A DNA stretch of 64,000 nucleotides, taken from positions 1-64,000 of the forward strand of contig UREA01000005.1 of assembly GCA_900546715.1 (NCBI GenBank). The letters are read 5' to 3'. A program made the translations under genes and the position numbers. Below, piece after piece: positions 46,489 to 54,663 of the stretch. This stretch comes from an uncultured Mycoplasmatota bacterium. GTDB taxonomy: Bacteria; Bacillota_I; Bacilli_A; RF39; UBA660. Within the stretch, counting starts at the first letter, position 1. Each line of letters starts with the position of its first letter. The notes under the pieces are model-generated. The model was not told where the DNA came from. It was given only the letters and a program-made list of their open reading frames with translations, and searched no databases.

Positions 46489-46821
46489 TTATTCTACAGT
46501 CACCTTAACAAATGCAGGTTCTACTTTGCCCGTATAATCAGTTAAATTAACAGAAACAATAGCTGTACCAGCAATAGAACCAGCAGTTATTTTACCATCA
46601 TGTGCCCCAACAGCAGTACCGGTAGCAGTAGAAGCAGGATCACTTTCTATTGCAAAAGTAAAGTTAGAATTATCTTTCCGCTGTGCAGGAAGAGTACCTT
46701 TATAAATTACTCTAACAGATAAGGTTTCAGTCCCATTTTGAGAAAGTTCAACATCACCGTTTTCTACAGCAATACCAATAACATCATCCTGCCATTTAGC
46801 ATTATAAATTTCCTCGGTCAT
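46489..46821 (-). CDS. Ig-like domain of the major tail protein, behind an in-frame TAA
   Basis: A 110-aa Big_2-like domain (DVELSQNGTETLSVRVIYKG, ITAGSIAGTAIVSVNLTDYT). It is in the same frame as the preceding major tail exon, separated only by TAA-GGT-ACT-ATG. The text over the gap (EEDPY-stop-GTMTEEIYNAKW) resembles uninterrupted major tail proteins with C-terminal Ig extensions, where a Tyr would stand at the stop. It may be reached by read-through or by reinitiation at ATG 46821, as no good ribosome binding site precedes it (only AAGG). Confidence 0.72.
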   Translation of the reverse strand: MTEEIYNAKWQDDVIGIAVENGDVELSQNGTETLSVRVIYKGTLPAQRKDNSNFTFAIESDPASTATGTAVGAHDGKITAGSIAGTAIVSVNLTDYTGKVEPAFVKVTVE

Positions 46822-46827
46822 AGTACC

Positions 46828-48819
46828 TTAATAGGGGTCCTCTTCACAACTGGTCTCATCATTAATAGCTAAAGCAGAACCAGTTAAAGAAACGGTAGCA
46901 GCACCAGTAGAAGTTAGTGCAAGATTTTGATTACTTTATGTTCACATAAGTTCGTTAATCTTATGCCGTTTTTAACAGCTTACACTTTCGTGCAAGAACA
47001 GACTATATGTTCAACTTAATTGTTCGTTATTCGTCATGTCAATATACCCAATAGAATGACCGGCCAACAAATAATCAATTTCTTGTTGTAATCTTTCTAT
47101 TGTAGGTATACTATCTTTTTTATCACCTAAAATACGCAAAACTTTATACCCTTGATTAATCAACCAATGATTTCTACGTCTATCATAATCTTTCATATCT
47201 TTATGCCAAAATACCCCGTCATACTCGACATCAATCTTAACATTATTAAGAATTAATAGACAATCTAAATTTATTTTATCAACAGGATAACCAGGTTTGC
47301 AATTTTCTTTACCATATAATTGAATTAACATATTGATAATTTTTTGTTCTGGCTTAGATGTTGGCACTGTTCCATTTTTATACATAGATTTTTTGGCCTT
47401 AGCTTGCAATATATCACTTTTAACAGGATTATCAACACCATAATTTTTAATCATACTATTTTTAAATTTTTCTTGTCCTATTTTTGTTTGCATAGCATAA
47501 GGTTTGCCGTATTTAGAAATCATTGACTCTTTAGCTTTAGCCCGTAATTTTTTATTTCCCCATAAAGAAGTTGAATTATATTTTCTTAATAAAGTATCTC
47601 GTATTTTTAGTTGTTTACATTGTTTACATGCCTGTTTACCGCGATCTTTTCCAATATTATAATTTGCATATCTTGTTTGATATTGTCTTCCGCAATAATC
47701 ACATATACAAATCACATTCATTCGACTTCTTAAAGGCATATCTTTTGCAGGAACAAAAAACTCATCACCAATATATGTATAATGATATCCTTTGCTAATA
47801 TAATGTTTTTTATTATTTGAAGACCATTTTACTGATATTATTTGATTATCATTAAACATTTCATTCCTCCTTTCTATAAAAATATAACGAACAATCAAGT
47901 GCCGGATTTTTCAACTCACTTGAGTTTACTTCCCCACAAGGGAATAGTCGTTGAACCTTTCTCTATTCGAGAAGTGGCTGCTAAATACCCATTGCATAAA
48001 CACTTAGGATTTAACCTTATGTCATTCTTTGCTTTTTTTCTACTTTCGTAACATTCACACTTAGGCATATTTCATCCTTATGTTGTAGTAGCAAAGACTT
48101 TAGGGATTCAAAGCAATTAACCCGGAGCATATACTAATCACTTAATATATGTGGCATTATTTTTAAGCAATCTTGGACTTAAAAATTTCACCATCCATTT
48201 GTAATCTTGGTACATCAGTAATTAACCGACCACAACGGGTCTGATCAGTTTGTACATTAATATCACCAGAATATAAATCATTTAAAATAACCACATGAAG
48301 TTCAGAAGGAACATATTGAGTTTTAATTCTAATAGATTTAGCGTTCTCATTCTGATAAAAATACTTGACACAATAATGATCGTTGCTCTGAGAACTAGGA
48401 ATCGTCATAGTATTGCCACTAATAGCACCGATCGTCCAATTAGAATCAGCAGGTTTCTTATACCAACCAATTAAAGTACCATCGAACATCACAGGAGTCT
48501 CAGTGAGTTCAACATTGCCTCCACCACCACTGACTGTCACTTCTTCTTCTATAACAGATAAGCCTCCAGATTCAATATTAACGCCAAGAGAAGCCGCAAT
48601 ATACTCGAAGTTGAACATTGTGTCGGTCAAAGTGATAGCTAAGTTACTGTCATGGAAGAATTTACCCCACAAAGCATTACCTTGACCGCCACGAACTTCT
48701 TCGGCGGTAATAGTGAAATCGAAGGTAGTATCAGTTAAAGTTTTAGCTACGCCAATTAACTCATTATTCTTAAAAATTAATGCACGACCTACGCCAGCAG
48801 CATAATGATTTTGAGCCAT
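46828..48819 (-). CDS. Major tail (tube) protein, split by a group I intron and with a frame problem
   Basis: Start at ATG 48819 (AAGGAG upstream). Residues 1-218 (MAQNHYAAGVGRALIFKNNE, TAEEVRGGQGNALWGKFFHD, DVPRLQMDGEIFKSKIA) form the tube domain. The frame reaches a TAA at 48165-48163, yet the intron that starts after U48145 (below) shows that coding continues. Reading one base ahead at GCT-TAA gives KNNATY, then over the splice INQNLALTSTGAATV to EEDPY-stop at 46828. So the gene needs a +1 shift near 48165 and ends at an in-frame TAA before the Ig domain. Either programmed recoding or point mutations. Confidence 0.75.
46934..48144 (-). other. Group I intron of the major tail protein gene (about 1211 nt) with a homing endonuclease
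   Basis: Best 5' splice site after U48145: P1 pairs exon CAUAUAU (48151-48145) with GUAUAUG (48134-48128), and P10 pairs UGAUUA (48140-48135) with the exon 2 start UAAUCA. Ends with G46934. Core ACAUAUAGUCUG lies near 47000. It shares the GCUACUACAACAUAAGGAUG and CAACGACUA blocks with intron a of the tape-measure gene. Confidence 0.78.
47011..47859 (-). CDS. EDxHD/Vsr-like homing endonuclease in the tail protein intron (282 aa)
   Basis: The start at 47859 follows AAAGGAGG. An N-terminal zinc finger (CICDYCGRQYQTR then CKQCKQ), tandem DNA-binding repeats with YGK/NSM motifs (ESMISKYGKPYAMQTK, KNSMIKNYGVDNPVKS), and a C-terminal nuclease core KIDVEYDGVFWHKDMKDYDR RRNHW-type with GYKVLRIL match the very-short-patch-repair-like EDxHD family (such as the intron enzyme I-Bth0305I of a Bacillus phage). 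It should cut intron-less tail genes and so spread the intron. Its stop is inside the intron core. Confidence 0.85.
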   Translation of the reverse strand: MFNDNQIISVKWSSNNKKHYISKGYHYTYIGDEFFVPAKDMPLRSRMNVICICDYCGRQYQTRYANYNIGKDRGKQACKQCKQLKIRDTLLRKYNSTSLWGNKKLRAKAKESMISKYGKPYAMQTKIGQEKFKNSMIKNYGVDNPVKSDILQAKAKKSMYKNGTVPTSKPEQKIINMLIQLYGKENCKPGYPVDKINLDCLLILNNVKIDVEYDGVFWHKDMKDYDRRRNHWLINQGYKVLRILGDKKDSIPTIERLQQEIDYLLAGHSIGYIDMTNNEQLS

Positions 48820-48824
48820 TAATT

Positions 48825-49646
48825 TCACTCCTTATAAAAATTATTAAAAGCAACATCCATATTATCTCCATAAGAAGTATTAGATGTCTGCTTAATAGTT
48901 GAATTGTTACCCATAGACTTTTTATATTCATCTACATTAACAACATAATCATCAAATTTACCTTTTTTCTTTTTAAATATCCAATTATCAAATTTATCAG
49001 CCTGTCCACTATAAATAGCTATAGGCATAATAACATTATATTTAATCTCTTCATACACTTCCGCAAATAAAATCGAATGACTACGATAAGTCATATCTAA
49101 TTGTTCTTTTTTAGAAAGACCTGTATGAGAAGTAATAATAGCTATTTTTCTTTCTAAATTAGGAGAAATTAATCCTTTATTTCTTAATTGATCTTTTTCA
49201 TCCATATTTTTCTTGAAATTGGGATCAATATATTCATCATCATATCCCGGAAAATTTTGATACAAAATAATTCGTTTTATATCATCAAATTCTTTTTGAT
49301 TAATTTTAATTCCTAATTCTTTGTCTATTATATAAAATTTTTCGTCCTCTGTAATAATTTGAGGTTTTTTAAGTTTTAAACACAAAATTAAAATATTCAA
49401 TAATTTTTGTATATTAACTTCATCTTGAAATAAAATAACTACTATAAATTTTAAATAAGACATTTGAATTATTTCAATAGAAGAATTAGAATTTTTATCT
49501 ACAGTTAAAATACCAATACTGCTAAGAAAAAATTCACTATCTTTTAATTGTATTGGATATATATTAATCTCATTATCTTTTAATTTATATTTAACAGGTT
49601 CATCTAAATAAAAATACCTGGTTTTTAAATATTCTATATCTACCAT
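48825..49646 (-). CDS. Tail/connector region protein (273 aa), unassigned
   Basis: Starts at ATG 49646 and overlaps the upstream stop. Long alpha-helical protein (ILNILILCLKLKKPQIITED-type helices in the middle, NKGLISPNLERKIAIITSHT) with a C-terminal low-complexity part (GNNSTIKQTSNTSYGDNMDV). It precedes the major tail protein directly, where tail terminator or assembly factors are usual. No family recognised. Confidence 0.5.
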   Translation of the reverse strand: MVDIEYLKTRYFYLDEPVKYKLKDNEINIYPIQLKDSEFFLSSIGILTVDKNSNSSIEIIQMSYLKFIVVILFQDEVNIQKLLNILILCLKLKKPQIITEDEKFYIIDKELGIKINQKEFDDIKRIILYQNFPGYDDEYIDPNFKKNMDEKDQLRNKGLISPNLERKIAIITSHTGLSKKEQLDMTYRSHSILFAEVYEEIKYNVIMPIAIYSGQADKFDNWIFKKKKGKFDDYVVNVDEYKKSMGNNSTIKQTSNTSYGDNMDVAFNNFYKE

Positions 49647-50212
49647 CAAGAATCACATTCAGTTTCTATACCTGTATCGCCAACCAATACACTAATAAAT
49701 AATTGTTTTCCTGTATATGTTTTTGAATTTCCAATTACACTCCTTGATAAATCATATCTCGACATATCTTGATGAAAAGTCATTTTCCCTACGCCATCAA
49801 CTTCTGTACCATTCAAAACAGATAACAACCGATTTACAATTAAATCTCCTCTTGACACAGGAATGCCATTATATCCCACCAAGGACATTTTACCACCATA
49901 TAAAATATCAAAAGCATAAGTAACATTACCAACATATAATGATTCAGGCTCAATATAATAATTATATATTTTTATCAAACATTTAGATTCTGCAATAGCA
50001 TCCTCAATTAGATTAGTAAAAAATATACCATATTGTTCTTGAGGCCCACTCTTCCATACCAATTCCATTTTTTCAGAAAAAGTCAGATTGGGTTTATCTA
50101 AAGCATCATAATCATTATATTTCAACAATTTCCAAATAATCTCATCTGATAAAGCTAAATGTTTTAGAATATTATAAGGAATAGTTGGTAAAGCATAATA
50201 ACTATTATACAT
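49646..50212 (-). CDS. Tail-terminator-like protein (188 aa)
   Basis: Head-tail connector position: after the neck genes and before the major tail protein. Sequence starts MYNSYYALPTIPYNILKHLA; a beta-rich part follows (ESLYVGNVTYAFDILYGGKM, GDLIVNRLLSVLNGTEVDGV). Length and location fit a tail terminator/minor tail protein. The family match was not recognised. Confidence 0.5.
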   Translation of the reverse strand: MYNSYYALPTIPYNILKHLALSDEIIWKLLKYNDYDALDKPNLTFSEKMELVWKSGPQEQYGIFFTNLIEDAIAESKCLIKIYNYYIEPESLYVGNVTYAFDILYGGKMSLVGYNGIPVSRGDLIVNRLLSVLNGTEVDGVGKMTFHQDMSRYDLSRSVIGNSKTYTGKQLFISVLVGDTGIETECDS

Positions 50213-50221
50213 AATAACCTC

Positions 50222-51520
50222 CTATCCCATCATACTAATCACATCTAATGATAATACTTCATCAAAAGTAAAATTAGGATTATCATTTTGAATTTTAATA
50301 TATATAAATTGCGGATTATTACTAATTTTTTTGCCAGTTATAGTAAACATATAATTGTCATTTTGTTCTATATCTATATAGTCATTAAACAAAACAATTT
50401 CATTTTCTGTCAAACTTAAAGACAACATAGATAAATTATTAATTATTTCTGAACCATAATTAACTTCTATTTTAAATTGAATAGATTCAAATTGACGAAT
50501 CTGACTGAATGCAGGTTGAATAATAAGTTTAGGCGTAACATTTTCTTTGTCTACAACTTTAATATTTATACTATCATAGACTTTTTTATTACCTTTTAAA
50601 TATCCAATTATTTGACATTCTCCAGAAGAACCTAAAACTGTATATTCGCCCTTTTTATTTATATTTACTATTCGCCAATTAGTTGAATACCAAATTATAT
50701 CTCTCTCAACTTCTTCTCCATTTAACAAAATCTGAGCTTCTAATACTCCTTTATCATTCTTAACCAATTCCATATTATTAGAATTAATTTTCAAAGTATA
50801 ATTAAAAGTTCCATTATAAGCTAATTGATTCTCTATATCATCTTTCGCTTGAAGTTCATCAAGATATAAATCAAGATATAATAAAGTAGGTTCATTAGAA
50901 ATAGATTTATCTATTATTGTATTTTGATATGCTAATAATTTAAACGGACGACCACCAAGAATATATCTGGTATTTATTTTGAAAAGTCTTAATGTATCTT
51001 TATTGCCTTGAACTATTACAGTAGCATGATTATTAGGAGTAATAACATAACTACTAACTTGAACATTTGGAGAAGTCATATCATAATCAACTACACAAGG
51101 CACAACAAAAATTTTGCCATTTTCAGGATCAACAATTTTTAAAACATTATTACAACGACGGACACCTATATCTTCATTAACAGCAGCATAACTATCTGTA
51201 AAATAACAAATCCAATAATTGTCATCAAATTTATAATATAAACCTCTTTTTACTTGATGATTTATATTTCTAAAAAGCAGACGTTTAAAATCCTGCCCAT
51301 TTGTAAAACCTCTGTTACTTAATCCAACTACATTATCAACCCAAACTTCAATTTTCCTAAAGTCATAAGACCCAAAATCCACTTGTTCTTCTATGGTATA
51401 TCTTGCAGAGGTATATTCCCATTGTTGATCTATTGCCGCTTGTTGTTGATCTCTAAAATAATCATTAGGAGTTTGAATAATCCCATTATTTATCGCATTC
51501 TCAAAAAAACTATAATTCAT
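50222..51520 (-). CDS. Neck or tail protein with Ig-like C-terminal domain (432 aa)
   Basis: N-terminal half has connector-like text (FENAINNGIIQTPNDYFRDQ, ARYTIEEQVDFGSYDFRKIE, NNVLKIVDPENGKIFVVPCV). The C-terminal ~170 residues (GVLEAQILLNGEEVERDIIW, GEYTVLGSSGECQIIGYLKG) form a Big_2-type Ig fold. It overlaps the upstream gene by 11 bases. Likely a head-tail joining protein, not identified. Confidence 0.55.
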   Translation of the reverse strand: MNYSFFENAINNGIIQTPNDYFRDQQQAAIDQQWEYTSARYTIEEQVDFGSYDFRKIEVWVDNVVGLSNRGFTNGQDFKRLLFRNINHQVKRGLYYKFDDNYWICYFTDSYAAVNEDIGVRRCNNVLKIVDPENGKIFVVPCVVDYDMTSPNVQVSSYVITPNNHATVIVQGNKDTLRLFKINTRYILGGRPFKLLAYQNTIIDKSISNEPTLLYLDLYLDELQAKDDIENQLAYNGTFNYTLKINSNNMELVKNDKGVLEAQILLNGEEVERDIIWYSTNWRIVNINKKGEYTVLGSSGECQIIGYLKGNKKVYDSINIKVVDKENVTPKLIIQPAFSQIRQFESIQFKIEVNYGSEIINNLSMLSLSLTENEIVLFNDYIDIEQNDNYMFTITGKKISNNPQFIYIKIQNDNPNFTFDEVLSLDVISMMG

Positions 51521-51773
51521 ACTCTTTCTCCTTAGAAAGAATATTAATAATATGAAAAACTGTTCGTTTTACCTGACTATGCTCTGCTTTGTCTCCTAAA
51601 ATATAAAGACCTTTAATAGCCGTTGCAATATCATTATTATATCCTAAATACCAAACATATAATCTATCTAAATATTTAATATAAGTATCTTTATTAACAT
51701 TTGAATCAGGAGAGTCAATTTTTTCAAATTGAAAAAGAATGTTATAAATTTCATTTATTCTTTGCTGTAACAA
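51510..51773 (-). CDS. Small helical neck-region protein (87 aa)
   Basis: All-helical (LQQRINEIYNILFQFEKIDS, YLDRLYVWYLGYNNDIATAI, SQVKRTVFHIINILSKEKEY). Lies in the head-tail connector cluster. Function not assigned. Confidence 0.6.
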   Translation of the reverse strand: MLQQRINEIYNILFQFEKIDSPDSNVNKDTYIKYLDRLYVWYLGYNNDIATAIKGLYILGDKAEHSQVKRTVFHIINILSKEKEYEL

Positions 51774-51777
51774 ATCA

Positions 51778-52218
51778 TCACTCCTTTTTCAAATAATTTA
51801 TATTAATATCTTGTAATAAATAATCAGTAATTTTTTGATAAACTTTTTCTCTTAATGTATCTATATATGCACCTTTTTCTTTCAAATTTTGAGAAGCCGC
51901 ATGTGTTTTAAAACTCCCCGAAGTCTGAAGAAGAGCATTAATCTTTGTAGAATTCTGTATTTCTCTATTAAACCATTCTATTACCCAAAAATCAGCTAAA
52001 ATACTAATTTCAACATTGGTTAAATCAGAAATGAACTTTCTTTTATCTACATTATAATCAAGAGACTGTTTGCATTGAAAGAAATTAGGTATTGCATTTA
52101 TTAAAAATCCATCACAATATTGTTTAAAAACATCCTGACTTTGATTATAAACCTTCATTATCTTATAATCATCAACTTTAACTAAAGCAATATCTATTAT
52201 TTCATCAAAAGAAGTCAT
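51778..52218 (-). CDS. Head-tail connector-like protein (146 aa)
   Basis: Helical protein, MTSFDEIIDIALVKVDDYKI through SILADFWVIEWFNREIQNST, similar in type to gp6-like connector proteins. Located after the capsid gene and before the neck gene. Family-level assignment uncertain. Confidence 0.55.
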   Translation of the reverse strand: MTSFDEIIDIALVKVDDYKIMKVYNQSQDVFKQYCDGFLINAIPNFFQCKQSLDYNVDKRKFISDLTNVEISILADFWVIEWFNREIQNSTKINALLQTSGSFKTHAASQNLKEKGAYIDTLREKVYQKITDYLLQDININYLKKE

Positions 52219-52219
52219 A

Positions 52220-52864
52220 TTATCCCTCCTTTAAAAGAGGTTCAATATTTATATAATCAATATTTGTCTTATTTTGAAGATACATTAAAATATTAGCATC
52301 AACATTCTCTCCATTCAATCTCTTATCAAAAACCATAGAATTAATAATAGTTTTTTGACCTAATGGAGCAGATTCATATATAGCAATAAATTCCTCATGA
52401 TTCTTATCAAGAATATTCTTCATAACAGTAGGATCAAGAATATTTTTGTATAATCTGGTCAAACGGTTCTTTTGCACAAACTCTTTGTCGTTAATATAAT
52501 AAGAGCCTCCTTGAGTAATACGAGGCATAGAATTTATAATTAATTTTAAATCTGATTCAGGAATATATTTTATAGTATATTGTTTCTCAAATTCATATTT
52601 TTTTCCATCTGCTTTTCCAGTAGTACTTAAAATCATTTGAGCATTCGTTAAACTAATAACTTCAATATCTCTATCTTCATTACTTGATTCTATATTACTC
52701 TGATTATTCAATGCAGATAAAAGTTGATTCATCTGTTTTTCAATTTCTAACATCTTTTCTTTTAACTGCATATTTTCTTTTTCTAAATTAGTTATATCTA
52801 TACTATCAACGACATTTTTCTCATTTTCTTTAATATTAGTATCGACTTTTTTTGTATATGCCAT
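52220..52864 (-). CDS. Capsid-associated protein with N-terminal coiled coil (214 aa)
   Basis: Coiled coil about residues 18-60 (DITNLEKENMQLKEKMLEIE) and a globular second half (TGKADGKKYEFEKQYTIKYI, SYYINDKEFVQKNRLTRLYK). It follows the major capsid gene and its terminator. Possibly a head decoration or completion factor. Confidence 0.5.
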   Translation of the reverse strand: MAYTKKVDTNIKENEKNVVDSIDITNLEKENMQLKEKMLEIEKQMNQLLSALNNQSNIESSNEDRDIEVISLTNAQMILSTTGKADGKKYEFEKQYTIKYIPESDLKLIINSMPRITQGGSYYINDKEFVQKNRLTRLYKNILDPTVMKNILDKNHEEFIAIYESAPLGQKTIINSMVFDKRLNGENVDANILMYLQNKTNIDYINIEPLLKEG

Positions 52865-52891
52865 TTATTGTTTTCCTTTCTTTCCTTTTAA

Positions 52892-52919
52892 AAAAGAGGA
52901 AGGAAAACCTCCCTCTTTT
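52892..52919 (-). terminator. Imperfect terminator after the capsid gene
   Basis: Stem with one mismatch (52892-52903 with 52908-52919), loop AAAA, T-rich tail on the minus strand. May cap capsid mRNA. Confidence 0.6.
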
Positions 52920-52943
52920 CCCTATTATCCAACAAAATAAATA

Positions 52944-54065
52944 TTAAGCATTCATATTATAAACGCCACTGACTGCACCAGATAAGAACTCAAAACCAAA
53001 TCTCTTATTAATAGTAAAGTTGCTGGTTAAATCAGCATTATCATAATAATCATTAGAATTTGTTAGAGTGCTCCCCTCAATAACACCTTTGACAATCTTA
53101 TCAGTAGCAGGGCTAATAACAAATAATAGATCATCATTTAAAGCAAGACCATAATTGGTGAAATCACCAGTAGCCACTTGAGGTAACTCCATGAAATCAT
53201 ACCCATAAATATTACGAATTAGCTGAATATTCATATTAGCAGAATCTGCATTAATTCTATAACCATTGGCAGAATCAGGTAATACCTTGGAAAGAGCTAA
53301 AGTAGTGCCAGCAATAACAGGTTTCATATTGAAATTATATGCCTGAACAGTCTGAGCTAACTTAATTAACTTCTGAATGTCAAATGCACCCTCAATCTTT
53401 AGAGCAGCAGGACGATTAACACCAATTAGACCAGCAGTTACAGCACCGTATGCTTCCTTAGTCATTTCAGTCTCAATAGAAAGAACTGCAATGCGAGCAA
53501 ATTCAGCCAAAGACTGACGACCAGATAAAACAGCATACATATCAACAGAAGTAGTAATCACATGATTAAATACAGGAATAGTAGCATCAGACTTGTATTG
53601 TTTCTGAATTAGAGTCTGACGCTGTGCATTCCCGCCTCTGGACACAGTCATTAAAGAGCGAGGAGGAACCTTAAATAAAGGAACATCACCAAAACCAATC
53701 TGACGAATTTCGGTATAAAGACCAATCTCATTAATAATAGTAGCAGGTAAAATGGTCTCAATCATCATCGTGACTACCGCAAAAGTAGACCACTTAAAAT
53801 TAGGATTAGAAGCCCAAATTTCAGCAGGAACATTTTCAGGACGCTTTACACCCGCAAAGCGTTCAATCTCACAAAGCATAGCTTCATGAACTCTCTTTTC
53901 CTTTTCAGCAAAAGAAATGGGCTTGCCCTCTTTAGTCATGGTTTCATAAGAGCCAATATTCTTTTTTAAAAACTCATCAGAATAATGACGATAATAATCG
54001 GCAAACTGCTCATAAACAGTAGTATTGCCATTAGAAAATTTTACAATATCATTAGATAATTTCAT
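52944..54065 (-). CDS. Major capsid protein (373 aa)
   Basis: Identified by position and type: strongly expressed gene after the protease and decoration genes. Features: VTMMIETILPATIINEIGLY, FGDVPLFKVPPRSLMTVSRG, RINADSANMNIQLIRNIYGY and a C-terminal FGFEFLSGAVSGVYNMNA, in line with HK97-type capsid proteins of Clostridia phages. The N-terminal ~90 residues are helical. A good AAGGAGG site lies before the ATG. Confidence 0.8.
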   Translation of the reverse strand: MKLSNDIVKFSNGNTTVYEQFADYYRHYSDEFLKKNIGSYETMTKEGKPISFAEKEKRVHEAMLCEIERFAGVKRPENVPAEIWASNPNFKWSTFAVVTMMIETILPATIINEIGLYTEIRQIGFGDVPLFKVPPRSLMTVSRGGNAQRQTLIQKQYKSDATIPVFNHVITTSVDMYAVLSGRQSLAEFARIAVLSIETEMTKEAYGAVTAGLIGVNRPAALKIEGAFDIQKLIKLAQTVQAYNFNMKPVIAGTTLALSKVLPDSANGYRINADSANMNIQLIRNIYGYDFMELPQVATGDFTNYGLALNDDLLFVISPATDKIVKGVIEGSTLTNSNDYYDNADLTSNFTINKRFGFEFLSGAVSGVYNMNA

Positions 54066-54085
54066 ATTATTAAAAACCTCCTTTA

Positions 54086-54643
54086 TTAAGAAATAGTAGC
54101 TTCAGGATTCTTTACTACTTCTAATATATGAGCAGGTAAATAATCTTGCCCAATCACAATAGCCTCAGTGCCTTGATACTGAGCGACAAAACCAGTTACA
54201 GCAGTAGCAGTAGAGGCAGCCTGCCATTCACCATTAGCATCTGCATAACCATACTTATTAGTAGAAGAAGGTTTGGTGTTATCACCAAAAGTAGTCTCAG
54301 AAACATGAATGATATCACCAGGCATTAAACGAATGATGTCAAAAGGAGTGCCAGCAGGAATAGAGAACTCACGAGGATCATCGTATAGATTGCCACAAAC
54401 TTCCTTAGACACTTCAGGACCACGGACCATCCACACATCATTCACATTACCATCAATAACAGAAGTTAAAGTTGCAGGAAAAACATACCCCATACCTTGA
54501 GCAGCACCTGTACCCATTGTATCTAACGTAACTAAAGAACCATTATATACAGTGGTCTTAGAAACTGCCACTCTGTTTAAGGAATCAACATTCTGAGACA
54601 TTGCAGTTTTATAATAAACTACAGGAAAATTATTCTTTGCCAT
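54086..54643 (-). CDS. Head decoration-like protein (185 aa)
   Basis: Lies directly before the capsid gene. Beta-rich (VYNGSLVTLDTMGTGAAQGM, FDIIRLMPGDIIHVSETTFG, FVAQYQGTEAIVIGQDYLPA). No recognisable family, but gene order (protease, decoration, capsid) supports a head decoration or stabilising protein. Confidence 0.6.
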   Translation of the reverse strand: MAKNNFPVVYYKTAMSQNVDSLNRVAVSKTTVYNGSLVTLDTMGTGAAQGMGYVFPATLTSVIDGNVNDVWMVRGPEVSKEVCGNLYDDPREFSIPAGTPFDIIRLMPGDIIHVSETTFGDNTKPSSTNKYGYADANGEWQAASTATAVTGFVAQYQGTEAIVIGQDYLPAHILEVVKNPEATIS

Positions 54644-54663
54644 AATTACCTATTCTCCTTTTA

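Noticed and set aside
48145..48175. Alternative 5' splice site of the tail protein intron at AAG-AU (48170) or at GGU further upstream
   Set aside because: A U-G P1 is missing at 48170. At GGU (48182 region) a 9-bp stem exists, but the joined frame would hit a stop. The site after U48145 has P1 and P10 support.
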